From Seiridium cupressi (lineage: Eukaryota; Ascomycota; Sordariomycetes; Amphisphaeriales; Sporocadaceae), in NCBI GenBank assembly GCA_036674765.1, contig JARVKI010000023.1, positions 372,001 to 436,000 of the forward strand: a stretch of DNA of 64,000 bases, read 5' to 3'. Shown here one piece after another: positions 33,940-45,891 of the stretch; position 1 is the first letter of the stretch; every line of letters starts with the position of its first letter. The notes below the pieces were generated by a model. It was given only the letters and a program-made list of their open reading frames with translations. It was not told where the DNA came from and did not search any database. Both the position numbers and the translations under genes were made by a program.

Positions 33940-34965
33940 TCACGGAGCATAGAAATCAAAGACCCCCACTGGACTTGTTCCAGCGATAGGACTACCACCT
34001 GGAACGTATACTCTCCCGTCAACCCCAACGACTTGCATCCCGTGCCTAGGCAAATCCATATCCTCTCCCTTTTCCCATGAATTAGAGCTTGTGTCGTAAA
34101 TCTCGGTCTCTTTATAGACACCATATCCACCCAAATCAGGATTCTCACCCCCGAAGCAATATATTTCAACCCCCAGAGCCGCACAACCTAGCCCGCCCCT
34201 TGCTGTTGGCATAGGTGCTAAAGTTTGCCATCCGGCCTGCGTGTCCTCAAGATTCAACGCAAACACGGTGTCGCGAACCTTTTCCCGCCCATCAGTGCGG
34301 CCACCAAGGACGTAGAATGTGCTATTGACCACGGCACCACCTACGTGCTGTCTCGCCTCCGGCAGCGGCGGCAAACTGGTATCCCATGTGTTCGTGGCCG
34401 TGTCATAGAGACTAACAGTGCCCACCGCATCCTGTCCCCCTGTATCTGTAGGGACGAGGTATGTCATACCACCGGCCAAGTAGATCTTTGAACCCCATAC
34501 ACCAACAGCGGACGCGCCCCTAGCCGTACCATTCGGCAGGCCGCCCCCGAAGACCGTCAAATCAGTCCAAGTGTCGTTATGCGGGTCGTACATCCAGGTA
34601 TCAGGAATAGCGTCCCATTCCTCGTTCTGGACGAACAGCGATCCGAGGACGTAGATACGCCCATTAAAGACCGCACCATTGGCATGGTTCACCGGCTTCG
34701 GAAGTGGTGCCGCGGCAGACCAGGTGTTTGTGCTGGTGGAAAAAACATCCACAAGATTCACTGTCTGGACGTTGGAGAGAGAGTCATATATGACACCGGC
34801 CAGGAGGTAGATAGATGAGCCTAGGGCGACGGTGGTATGTTCTTGACGTGGACCACGGCTGATAGAGGCAAGACGGTGCCAGTGGCAGTCTGATGCCTGT
34901 GCATTGCTCGAGGCAAGAAAGTTTACCAGGGTCGCCACGCGCACGAAATGACGATAAAGCTGCAT
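33940..34965 (-). CDS. Secreted kelch-repeat protein
   Basis: Single-exon frame of 341 codons from the ATG at 34965; nine more upstream codons begin with TTG and were not used. Residues 1-23 (MQLYRHFVRVATLVNFLA) form a signal peptide. Six kelch blades can be read, each with a hydrophobic-GG turn and later Tyr-Trp: IYLLAG, RIYVLGS, KIYLAGG, TFYVLGGR, EIYCFGGE, RVYVPGG, with TNTWSAAAPLP, HNDTWTDL, TNTWDTSLPPLPEARQ and SNSWEKGEDM between them. This makes a six-bladed beta-propeller. No copper-radical residues of galactose oxidase are evident, so it is not called as an oxidase. Function unknown; extracellular ligand or sugar binding is plausible. Upstream is a short divergent gap. Confidence 0.85.
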   Translation of the reverse strand: MQLYRHFVRVATLVNFLASSNAQASDCHWHRLASISRGPRQEHTTVALGSSIYLLAGVIYDSLSNVQTVNLVDVFSTSTNTWSAAAPLPKPVNHANGAVFNGRIYVLGSLFVQNEEWDAIPDTWMYDPHNDTWTDLTVFGGGLPNGTARGASAVGVWGSKIYLAGGMTYLVPTDTGGQDAVGTVSLYDTATNTWDTSLPPLPEARQHVGGAVVNSTFYVLGGRTDGREKVRDTVFALNLEDTQAGWQTLAPMPTARGGLGCAALGVEIYCFGGENPDLGGYGVYKETEIYDTSSNSWEKGEDMDLPRHGMQVVGVDGRVYVPGGSPIAGTSPVGVFDFYAP

Positions 34966-35499
34966 CTTGAAGTTCAGAACTGGTAAATTCAACTGATAGC
35001 TTGTTATGAGGCACTTCGGGAATCAAGTCTGTTGCTCTTTTCATGGTTCTCTGATTGAAGGACGAGTTCTAGTTCTTATAGTGCCTGTGCCGGCAGCATT
35101 GGCGGGGTGCAAGAATCCGTCGCATTTGACCTCGAGTATGCACATCATGCCGTGTACCTCATTGCCGAAGATAAAATCAGAAGATGGGTAGCACGACTGC
35201 AACACTTTTCACCTAGCTGGAAGTCAACGGCACGGCGGTCGGAACGTTTGGACAGCTAGCGAATCCATGCGAGACCATGGAAGAGAATGGTTCGTCCGGT
35301 CAGATTCGCAGGAAATTGGACGGAGATTATCACCGGGCGAAAGGATTATCACCGGACGAAAGGTCGCTGGGATATGCTGCTCAATTTGATAATTCGATAT
35401 AATGCGACTATTCTGCGTGTTTTTACGCCGAGAACTGTTTGCGCATTTTCGTCCTCTTACATTCTCCATGATGTTCAAGAGCGAGTGACCGTTCTGGCC
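34966..35499. other. Intergenic
   Basis: Holds an imperfect 19-bp direct repeat (GATTATCACCGG-CGAAAGG) twice at 35325-35365. No gene seen. Confidence 0.5.
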
Positions 35500-37806
35500 T
35501 CAGACGACCATCTTCTTATCTGAAGACCCTTTCTCAACATCGGCATCTTTTCCTACAGGGACCACATCCTCGGGGTCAATACCAACAACTCCAGGATGTG
35601 CGCTTAAATCTTGGTGGAGCATATGATGCTCTATGTTGATCTTCGGGCCCTTGAACCACTTCCTCGCATCCACCACGAACCATATAATCACGAACAACAT
35701 AGGCGCCCCATAGACCAAACTTGTCCAGTTCATCAAGTCCGGCGTCAAGTCGGCATCTCTTACCGTTGGGAAGCACAGGATTGGCATCATGACGAGCACG
35801 AAGGACACCGAGAGAATGCCGGAGGGTAGACTGAACCATCCCAGATGCCAGGGCCCGCGGCGGAATTTGTTCCCAACAAAGACAGTCTTAATGAGAATAG
35901 GGACTGCGAATGCGACGTAAGCTGCTATCGCACCGATTGAAAAGATAGCACCAATGGCCACGCCACCAAATATGAGAAGGTTCAGAACGATTCCGATGCT
36001 CGTGTTGAACCAGACTGCATTGACAGGGGTTTGAGTGTGCCTGTTGACTTTCTTCAGAGGACGGGAGAGGGCGCCGAAACAATCGTCCCGTGCGTAGGCG
36101 AAGCAAACTCGGGATGCTGCCACCATACATCCTTGTCCCATGGAATAGGCGCAGATGATGGTCATTGCAAGGACGGCTATTGCTACGGACTGCGGAAGCA
36201 CTTGAACAAGGTATGCTGCCCATGGTTGACCCTTCAATTGATTAGATCAACGGAAGCGTGGTGAGGAACGATTAGACTCACAAGGTCACTGTTGATAATT
36301 TCGTCTACGTCTATAACGGTATACGCTATCACTCTAAACAAGAAAAATATTCAGTGACTTCGTTACGAAAGGTAGTCAATAGCGTATACACATTGCAATC
36401 ATTGTGATCAACAGAGGATGGCCCTGTTGACTTACAAGTTAAGGAAGAACCCCATTATGCTCCCACTTCCCGCTGTATATATAATTGACCGAGGGCTAGC
36501 GACTGCAGCATTAGAGCATTCCTCGCTGAGATGAAATGATGCGTCTATTTGCGTATTTCAATTAGCCACGAGAACCAAAGAGGGTTAATGTGACGTACCG
36601 TAGCCCGACATGGTCCAGATTATCGCCAAGAAACTCATCAATACAGCAACACCGTCAGGCCAATCCGTAAAATTCTGGATACCCCAAGCAAATTCATTGG
36701 ACTCGAATTTTGGGACCGACGTAGCTGCCGCTGGAATTATGATGATTGTGATGACCAAGCATAAGATATTGATCACTGTTCCAACAGAGTTGAAGTTGGC
36801 AATCCATAGAGTCGGCATGCTACTGATGCAAGCATGGGTGATCATGATGAAGACTGTAAGCAAAAATGTTTGCCACTCGTTGGGAACATAGTCTGGGTTC
36901 ATGATTGAGGCTGCTGCTAGCGTCATCGCGGCTTGACTGTTGTATCAGCATCTGGAAACCGTCGAGGTAGCCTGGATACACTCACCACATCCATAGTCAA
37001 CACTAGGCGCTCCTGTGACTTGTACGAACCAATTAGACCTAGATTATTCTCTCAGTACTCAATCAAAGTGAGATGGGTATATTTGCCTCACCATCCGGTA
37101 ATCCACTATATTGCTCATTAGCCAGCAGTCCGTTATAAGAAGTCACTAGATATTGTTGTGTAGCTCTTTATGATCGTACTAACGAGCTCACCCCAACAGC
37201 AGTTGAGGTCGTTACCCATTATGCTGAGTGAAAAATACGAAAGGCAACATACCGCTGCAAAAGGACCAAACCTTGGTCCTGCCATGACTGCAGAAGCATA
37301 GTACAAGCCTCCCGACGTCGGCATGCTACTGGCCAATTCCGCCATCGACGACGCAACCTAGCCAGTGTGTCAGAATCAATTTCCTCAGGGAAGGGGAGCT
37401 CATAGATGATACATACACAAAGAATGAAGACAACACTTAGGAGCCAGCCCCACGTGTTTGCTGCTGGTCCCGCTGCACCACCCGTAAGCATCTCGCATCG
37501 ACGAACTCAGCTGAGCAGCTTGTCCTACCATAGCCGATTCCGTACCACATAGTAGTGGCGATACTGGGAAGCAATCCCATGACAGCAAAGCTGACAGCGA
37601 AGGTTGTCCACGCAGAAAACTCGCGCTTTTGTAATTATCAGCGGCAGTTGTACTCGCGTCAGGGGTGGATGAGAGTTTACCTTGAATTCCTGCTTGTAGC
37701 CCAGTGCCGCAAGCGCCGCCTCATCCTCTGACATCTCAGAGAGATGTTCAGGGCGATCACCAGGCGGGAGGGCGCTGGTTACTGGAGGCGTCGGAGGGTC
37801 AGCCAT
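35500..37806 (-). CDS. GABA/amino-acid permease (APC superfamily)
   Basis: Ten exons on the minus strand, about 560 residues. Starts with MADPPTPPV, a cytosolic N-terminus with a GDRPEHLSEMSEDEAAL stretch. The joined exons reproduce the usual fungal permease order: REFSAWTTFAVSFAVMGLLP, WYGIGY-AGPA, SSMAELASSMPTSGG, GPRFGPFAA-WITGW-SNWF, VTGAPSVDYGC, FHLSEECSNA, and MGQGCMVAASRVCFAYARDD. Exon five is only 14 nt (37092-37105) and encodes WITGW across its ends. About twelve hydrophobic segments. Family: sodium-independent transporters for GABA, choline or amino acids (Uga4-like); the exact substrate cannot be told. Plasma or vacuolar membrane. The last exon (36232-35500) encodes the C-terminal half and a hydrophilic tail. 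Exon borders of the first introns were placed by matching the family pattern. Confidence 0.88.
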
Positions 37807-40111
37807 TGCGTATGAATTCCAATCGTAGTCCGTGGTCGGGTCTGGGCCAGTTTATCAAGTGTATTGGTAGCCCGGAATTTCCTTGAGCCAAGGCGAATTG
37901 GAATTAAAGCTTGAAACAAACTCGACGATAATCGAAGTGTGTAATTGAAGAACAGAGGTGAAATGCAACTGGCAGTTCTTGGCAGATATGTACTATCGCT
38001 CTTACGTTTTACTTTATCTTTGCCCGTCGGGGAATTTGCCAATCATGTTGCGCGAACCAGAGACCTGGGGTCGTATCAATCTGCACGCCACGGGTATCTT
38101 TTGCATCATCTTGCAAGGATGGGAACCAGCCGCGTACATAGATCATCCTTCAGCTGAATTGCCAGTTCTGCAGGAGATCGATATCTCGAGGGACTTGATT
38201 AATGTACAACTCGACAATCGAAAAGAAGTCTCGTGCGCTTTTGCCCACGTTCGTCAATCGGCATGGTCAATCAATATTTTGGCAGTATCTAGGGGAGCCT
38301 GCTAGGGTTATTGGCATGTCGTAAGATTCGATGAACGACTGGTCCATATCCCGGTCAACATCAGTTAGTGGCTGCATCACCAAAGCTTCTGAAGCTGGTT
38401 AGACACTACATTAGGTTAGTGTAGATACGGCACCTCTCTGCAAGCCTTTGCGACGGCGCATGTAGTTCAACGGGATTCTTCTTTCAAAGCCGATCGATGC
38501 AGCTGTCTACTTGGATTATATCACGGTCAGAACAAACTGGAAGAAAACCAGCCCATTGAGCAAGGGGATACTCTAATTGCGGGGAAAGAGTGAGCTATCT
38601 GATGCCTATACACAGGTACAATCCAAGATGATGGTGGTGTTGCTGATGAGTGGAGATAACCAGTCTCTGTCCGGCAAATTGAGGTCATGAACTATGTCCT
38701 TGACATATACTACAAAACACAGAAAGCCATCTATGAGCCGCTCGCCACATGTTCTATGCTACGAATATACAAAATGCAGGGGCAGTCGATACGATATAGC
38801 GAAGACGCCTTATTCCCGAGTCTCCATGGGGAAATGGTCTTGTGACCGTGTATATTGATCTGCCACACCGAGGGTCATCCGTCCAAATTGTTGAGGAGCA
38901 ATGCAGTCCCAACATATCGTCATATGCCACCGAGTATTTGGGGCAAATGGCGTCAAACGGCATCGTCGAACAAGAAGATGTGCACGGGTTGCTGAGGAAG
39001 AAGGCAGAAGTGCAGATTCGCGCAGTCATCAGCCAGTATCATCCCCTCCGCGATAGTCATAGTGGCCGCAGCACTGACGTGGGGACCCCTCAGCTCACCT
39101 CCAGCGATCTTACACGTAAATTACCTTCTATGGTTGTACGAAGGTACCGTTGTGGATTTTGACAGGCAGGAGGCTGGACCAGGAGGGGCCCACTCCGCTG
39201 CGTGCGCTGGGTCTTGGGGAAAGGACACGGTTGATCGCTCCTCCAAATTTAACGAACTGGAGCTCAGGGTCCGTCCGTAGAGCAGGTACAGTCTGTTAAT
39301 ATATTGCTGGTGCGAGCCCACGATTTGAGGATGAGCCAGAGGATTGTCGGCTCGTTTGGCGGGATGCTCACAGTGTCAGGCTGCTCCGATCATTGACCAG
39401 CCCAGTGCGCCTTTTTCTTGCAAGTATTGGGTAGAGCTCTGTCTCTATTGCCTGACCTGTTTCCCGTTCAGGCTTCAGACAGCGGACTTCGAAGCACGCG
39501 CTAAAGCCGAAAGCGAACGGGTTGAGAGACACATGTGCTAGAGACGCCTTATGACGCACTGAGCTCCCACGACGAGCATGTTACTGGTCGTTTGTTTCGG
39601 TTGATCTTTCAACACCAATCCATCTTGCGTCGACCAAGTTGCTACAGTCGCAACACCAGCCCCGAGTGAATCGCATGGACGAGCGCCGCCGAACCCAGAT
39701 TTCTTCTGCCTTAAAGTTTGGTGCGGCGTTTCGCTTGGCTGCTAGCAACAAAGCACGGTGGCCCCCAGGTGCCCCCGATGTCTAGGTGGGCTTGGTCGGG
39801 CAATTTCAGGATTCCTCCATTCTGCTAGTTAAGATCCGACCTTGAACAGGGCTCAGGGATCATCAGCAAATCTGACGCCAATCATCCCCGCTAGAACGGG
39901 CACTGGTCAGCCAACTCCTTTCAGCCTGTGTGCTAGGTAAGCTGCCACGACTCCGAATTTATTTTCCTTGCCAGACTTCCCGCCCGCCAACCAGCCAACA
40001 GACAAGCAAACACCTCCGAACGAGACATAAACGTCGTCCTTGCCTCTGACCCATCCTGGCCTGCTTACGACGACGACGCGACCATTCCCTGGCTGATTGC
40101 GCACCGGCGCA
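37807..40111. other. Long intergenic region between divergent genes
   Basis: 2.3 kb between the permease (-) and the EFR3 homolog (+). Open frames of up to 115 codons (37958-38305, 38842-39162) have no domain I recognise; some may be remnants. Nothing else supported. Confidence 0.45.
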
Positions 40112-43100
40112 ATGAACGCCATACAGCAAAAGTGCCGGCCCAAGCACCAAGTCCTGGTGCTGAAATGTTATCCCCGGACCACCAAAGGAGCTGTTGACGT
40201 GAAGCCCAACTCGAGCGAATTGAGTTACCTGCTCTTCTATGCGACGTCACGACGATCCAAGATCCAAAAAGTAGGCAGCTTCCTCGAGAAGAAGACGGCC
40301 AGCGATGTCTGGCGGCTGCGAATCGGGTACGTAGCAAGTCATTTGCGTCACGATATTGTCGCGTTGTCGTGTCATTTCCAGTAGTTTCTCCGCGGCATAG
40401 TTTGCTGACGAGACCCAACAACTTCCAGCAATGTCCAAGTCACGCTGCAAATTCTAGCGGCTTTGATCGAAAAGTCGCCCAAGGATCTACCCCTATTTGC
40501 GCAAAATGTGATAAAGGTTCTCAGCCTCGTGCTACGGTCCAACGACATCACCATGGTCGAGGCTTCACTACCCACCTTTGAGACATTTTGCGAACACCAC
40601 GACACATCCTCTCTGTTCGCCGACCAGGCTTACGTCCGTCAGTATGAAGATATCGTGCGCGCTTACGCGACTTTCGCCTCGACTCGAGAGACCCCTGGAA
40701 AGGGAACGCCAAGCAAACCGGTGGCTGTGAGATGGAGGAATGCTGGCCTGGAAGCTATTAAGAGCGTGGCAGAATCCGATGCTTTGGCATCTGTAGCAGG
40801 CCGTCAATTAGATGTCATTGTCCCAATGATCCTGGAAAACCTGTGGACAGACAACGAAGCCTTCCTCGAGCTCCTCATCCACCGCATGAAGGCCGAGGAG
40901 AAGGTAGATGCCGGTAACCTGATACGTCGACGTACCAGTATTTCCACGGTCAAAACTGCAGAGGAGCCGGGCGATACTAATCCTATCGCTCTATCCGGGT
41001 CAGCAGCCGATGCCGACGCCCTGGCCGAGGAGGACACGGGTCTGTTGGCTATGCAATGCCTGAAGCAGATCTTTGTTATTCCGAACCGGGCTCAACTACA
41101 CGGGGCAACCCAGGCGTTTTTGAAGTTCCTACGAGAGCGAATCCAGCAAAACGAAACGGTCGTGAAACCCGACCATAAATCGCATCGTGATGGTGGATGG
41201 GCAGTTCAGATATACGCCCTTGTGGCCAAGTGGGCCCCTGTACAAGATCGATATGTGATACTTGTCACTGCCTTGGATGCATTGGTACACACACAACCCA
41301 CGGACGAAAACATACAGGAGCAAACCACGCTGGTAGCAATCATGAGTTCATTGCTACGATCGGATGTTAATTTAATCGGCCTGAGTATCATGGACGTTCT
41401 TCTCGGCCTGATCCAGCAGATGAAGAGAGTGATGAAGCAATCAGGACGCTCAAGCCAAGGCAAGGGGGAGAAGTACGCATCGGACACCGACGGCGGACGA
41501 GAAACCAGTACTCAGCACAGAGAGCTCTTGGATCGGATCCAGAGGTGCATCGGTGACCTGGCAACCCATGTCTACTACGCCGATCAGATATCAGATATGA
41601 TCTCTGCTATTCTACTACGGTTGAAACCCCATCCGAGCACGTCCACCACATCGCCCCCGACAGAGGGCGGCGAGAACCAGTCAGCTCCAGAAACCTCAGC
41701 TGGCAGCCTTGTGGATGACCAGCAACAGCTTGACAGTTTCTTTGCCTTTGACGTGGCCAAAACAGCTGCTCTCAAGGCCATCAAGGCCATACTTCTAGTT
41801 GCCAATCCCAAGACCAAGATGAGTGGGAATGTCAGTCTTACGAGGAACAAGGTGCCTGTCCAAGTTTGGGAAGGTACACATTGGCTTCTCCGCGATCCAA
41901 ATGGGCACGTTCGTAAAGCGTACGCCGATGCTGTGATAACGTGGCTCGATCGTGAGACGACCAGAGCCGATCTCATAGCTCGCGATGAGTCAAAACCAGC
42001 CAAGGCCGGCAACAAGGATGTTCCTCCTCCGAATTTTGCGCGGCGAGCCGTCTCGAATGCTTCGACACGAGAAAAGCCAGCCAAGGTGCCTCGCTCACAC
42101 TTCCTGCAATTATTGCACCTGTCTATCTATGACAACGCGTTGCAATACGTCGAGTACGAAACGGATATTGCACTGTGCCATGTGCTACTCACCAAGTTAG
42201 TCAACAAACTGGGTGTGAATGCCATTCGCTATGGCCTGCCTATGGTGTTCCGGCTTCAGGAGGACATTCAAGAAGCCGAGACACCGCTTGCCAAGGTTCG
42301 ACTCGGGGCTCTGTGCCACGGATATTTCTGGGCTCTGATCGAAAAGTTCGACTTGGATTCGTCGATTGTAGGACAAGCGGTTCAAAATGAGATCGTGAGG
42401 CGGCGGAGCAAGCAATTTTGGGTCGAAGGTATACAGGTGCCGCCACCTCTGTTGGAACTCATCGGAACGCCAGGCGCTCATCGACCACAGCCTAGGATGC
42501 CTGTGGATGAAGTCGAGTCTGAAGCCCTGCTACCCTTTGACGACCGTTTCACCATGGTTGATTGCATATGCAAAGAGTACCAGCATGATCAGATATCACC
42601 ACCGACAAGTCCGTCCGCCTCACCAGGGCGGACGTTTGCACATCCAATTTTAAGCTCGTCTCTCAGCACCATCCCGCCAGCAGAAAAAGGTGGCGAGCTT
42701 CCAATCAAGTTCCGCGAGGACATGCTCATGGAGTGGACCAGAGAAGCTGCAGTAATCGCACTCGCGGAAGGTAGCAAGTCCGCGTCTCTCAACGGTTCAA
42801 AAACGAACACCACCATGACCAGGAACAATCGTTTAACAGTCAATGGCCCAGCTAATGGCCATTCAAGCAGCGGGATGGGATCGCCAGTAAATAGTCACCA
42901 TAACTTGCGACCAGCATCTCATGCAGGAGGTCTTGGTGTAGCCGGGCTGCGTAAGTCAAGTGTGCAGAGTCGTGTCTCTGCCCGAAGTAGTTCAAGCCGA
43001 GGAGTTGGGGTCGCCTCTGTTGACCAGCTCAAATCGGTTCTGACGGGAGATGGTCCAAGACCAACCACATTACACACGGTTCGCGACGACAGCAGCAGCG

Positions 43101-43564
43101 AAAGCCTAGCCAGCTACGATTACTCGCCTTCGGAACTGTCGTTCAATCCCAATGGGGGCGATGCAACCAACCAACAACCGGAGCCTGGGCTAGCACGGTC
43201 GAGATCCAAGTCGCGAGAACGCAAGGCTTCTGGCGACTCCGGTGGCCCTCTCACATCACACCCCACGGATGATGAATATGAGTCGGAAGACGATGTACCG
43301 CCAGTGCCGCCGATTCCGTCATCGGTTGCTGGAAATGCTGCTGTACCGGCTGGTGGTCATCGGCCCATGTCCGCTATTTCAACAAAAGACCATGCGTTCA
43401 AGTCACCAAAGCGCAGCACCAGGAGCAGAGGTGGCGAGAGTACCGGCAGCAACGCCTTCACCGAAGCAGGAAGCCCGACTCTCGACCTACAATCACTGCT
43501 CAAAGGCATTGATAGTAAATCGAGGCAATATACCCTCGGGAATCTCACCAAGCCGCCATATTAG
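40112..43564 (+). CDS. EFR3: EFR3 homolog, plasma-membrane PI4-kinase scaffold
   Basis: Two exons, 40112-40326 and 40429-43564, joined by a 102-nt intron (donor GTACGT, acceptor TTCCAG) that links RLRIG to NVQVTLQILAALIEKSP; 1116 residues. The start MNAIQQKCRPKHQVLVLKCYP resembles the EFR3 N-terminus, with a conserved cysteine at residue 8 that in the family can be palmitoylated. The first 700 residues are alpha-helical HEAT/ARM-like repeats (LFAQNVIKVLSLVLRS, RKAYADAVITWLDRE). The C-terminal third is serine-rich and low-complexity, probably disordered. EFR3 anchors the Stt4 phosphatidylinositol 4-kinase complex with Ypp1 and Sfk1 at the plasma membrane. Highly conserved and essential in yeast; a housekeeping gene here. 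Confidence 0.9.
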
Positions 43565-44119
43565 AGCTATGACACCAATCAGGCTGAGGAGGTCTTCTGA
43601 GATATGCGAGAGCAGCTGCTTGCGGTCGGTTACGAACATGCTCATGGAGGCAGTTGCTCTTACAGGGCATCATATCACTGTATCAATATTAAAACTGCAT
43701 CGAAATGGAGGAAACAACTGCATTTGAAGCGATATAGGAGGGAATAAGAAAGAACACGATGGAGGAAGGGCAACTTTCAGAAGCCATAGTGGCTAGTAAT
43801 TGTACTCTAAGGGGGGTACTTGTGCACATTGTTTTCTGCCAAAATTGGCAAGCGAGTGTCGGTGTAGGGGATTTTGAGGTTGGCGCTGAGTTTGTGCTTC
43901 GCCTAGCGTATGAAGTTTAGTGGTCTGAATGAAAACAACGATTTGATACGGTTGACTGCCCGCTTGTGTTGTCAATGATGCGACGAACTGGGGCATTGGT
44001 ATATTGTACATTGATATATATAACTTTGTCGGTAGTCCCGTGGAATCCAGCTTATTGTTTATAAAGTAATTCCTATGTGCCAGACAAAACAGAGCGAGAA
44101 AGCCCACCAAGGTATACGC
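43565..44119. other. Convergent 3' spacer
   Basis: Between EFR3 (+) and P450 (-). AT-rich near 44000-44060. No gene seen. Confidence 0.5.
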
Positions 44120-45891
44120 TCAGAGTATCTGGAATCTAGCATGACAATCCCTGGGCTTCCTGAACATGGTCTCTACGGCATTCATGTTGTCGAGCTCTTG
44201 GGGCAGTGGGAGCATCTTGAAGCTGAGTGTCGTGAGCGTAATCATGATTCTGAGTTCGTGCATGGCTAGCTTACGCCCTGATGATTTTGTCACAACCGTT
44301 AGCATCCAAGATCAGTCCACGAGGGTCGAGCTTTCTTCAAACAGACAGGTGGTGTCGACTTACCAAAACAACCTCTAGGCCCATCACCAAATCCCAGACG
44401 CGGGATAGCATAGGCGTCGAACTCCTTCTGACCGTCCTCGCTCGTGATCAACCATCGCTCAGGTACGAAATCCGACAAGTTCTCGCCTGCGGGACCATCC
44501 AAGCCAGGGCCTCCACGCTTCTCGTACGCACTACGACTCGTGGGGCTTCGTATCTCTTCCGGTACTGGGACAGGCCTGTAATGCAGCACGTTGTTGAACA
44601 CGATGTTGGTTCCCTTCGGGACCTTCTTGCCGAGGACCGAGGTGTCTACCGTGGCTTGCCGGGCGGTCGTGGCAGTTCCCGCCAGGCGCATCGCTTCTTC
44701 GATTGCTCCGTCGAGATACGGGATGTCCGAGTCGAGGATCTCGTTCACCGTGGGTAGGCCAGTGCCGGGGAAGGCATCCCTCAGAGCGCTGCGCAGCTTC
44801 TGTTGCGCGTCCTGGAAGCGGGCCATGTACTTGATCCACCACGATAGTGTATTCGACGTAGTGTCGTGGCCTGCCCAGAGCAGAAGGAACACCTCGTCGC
44901 GCAGTTCAATGTCCTTGGACAAGTCCCCCAGTGGGACTCCTGCTTTGTGTGCTGCTTGGACTTCCCTTCTGAGGACCAGGTCCATGGCACAGCTGTCGGG
45001 TGCCTCGGTGCCGTTTTCGATGGCGTCCTGGAATTTCTTGATCGAGTTCCGCATGATGCGCTCAATCTGCTTGTTCTTGAGGTCGTCGAACCGCCGGTAC
45101 TCTTTCCCCTTCTTCAGGAGCCAGAGCTGCAGTGGGGGAAACTTAAAGGTTCGCCATCCGAGTGCTGCTTGGTTCATGAAGCTCAGTGTGTTTTGCATGT
45201 CCAGACCACTGGCAACTTCGCCGCCTCGCTGAGCGTCTTTCTCGCGGTTCGTCCCACTAACAGACGAAATCTGATCCTGCAGTCCACCCAGGCCCTCGCC
45301 CAGAATAGCGACCCAAATTGCGTCCAGTGCAGCGGTGTCGAAATCGTGCAAGATATCAACCTCGGTTCCATTGGCTTTTGCCGCTTTTGCCTTCCACAAC
45401 TCAACCAGTTCCATTCCGGCGCCATACAAGCTCGGCGCGACAACACGCCTTAGAAAATCTGGCGCCATGACGTCCATCCAAGGCTTGCGCTGCGCCTTGA
45501 AAAGGGGTCCTGTCTGCTTGACGATGGTTGAATGCGGCATGATGGTGCCGATAATGACGGATGTAATAGGTGACCTGTCAAACTCCTTATTCCTTCTCAA
45601 GAGGATGTCCTCCATTTCACGGGGGTCATCCAAATACAGGAACGGTGCCATCAGTGGCGAAGTGAACATTTGTATGAGAGGATATTTGAGTTTCCGCGTC
45701 AGCCCGTTGCGGTATACGTTGAACTCGCCATGCTTCTGGAACGCCTCCAACATACCCGGCTTGTCGCCAGATATGCGAGTTGCTGCCACTTCATTGTAGG
45801 GAATCCCGGGATACGGCCTAGGAAAGAGGCGCCGGTAGAAGCCGTAGAAGAGGATCGCAAGAGCTGCCGTGACGTAAATGATAGCTGCCAT
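44120..45891 (-). CDS. Cytochrome P450 monooxygenase
   Basis: Two exons, 45891-44364 and 44277-44120; the 86-nt intron falls inside the heme loop and joins GCFG to RKLAMHEL in frame; 561 residues. The start MAAIIYVTAALAILFYGFY is a single N-terminal anchor for the endoplasmic reticulum, followed by a proline-rich hinge PRPYPGIP. P450 marks: AGHDTT in the I-helix (340-345), the ExxR pair Glu399/Arg402, FVPERW, and the heme site FGDGPRGCFG (501-510) with the cysteine ligand. Hydroxylates or otherwise oxidises a lipophilic substrate with a cytochrome P450 reductase; the CYP family and substrate are not inferable. No polyketide synthase, peptide synthetase or terpene synthase lies in the window, so it looks like a lone P450. 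Reading past the intron donor would give a truncated, heme-loop-broken tail. Confidence 0.93.

Noticed and set aside
33940..34965. Kelch protein as a second galactose oxidase
   Set aside because: The Cys-Tyr crosslink and Tyr-His copper motifs seen in the 9.5-13 kb oxidase are absent.
41584..42084. 166-codon frame antisense to EFR3
   Set aside because: Mirror of a well-supported coding region; no homology pattern of its own.
44120..45891. Secondary metabolite cluster around the P450
   Set aside because: No backbone synthase, regulator or tailoring set nearby; the flanks are EFR3 and a tRNA.
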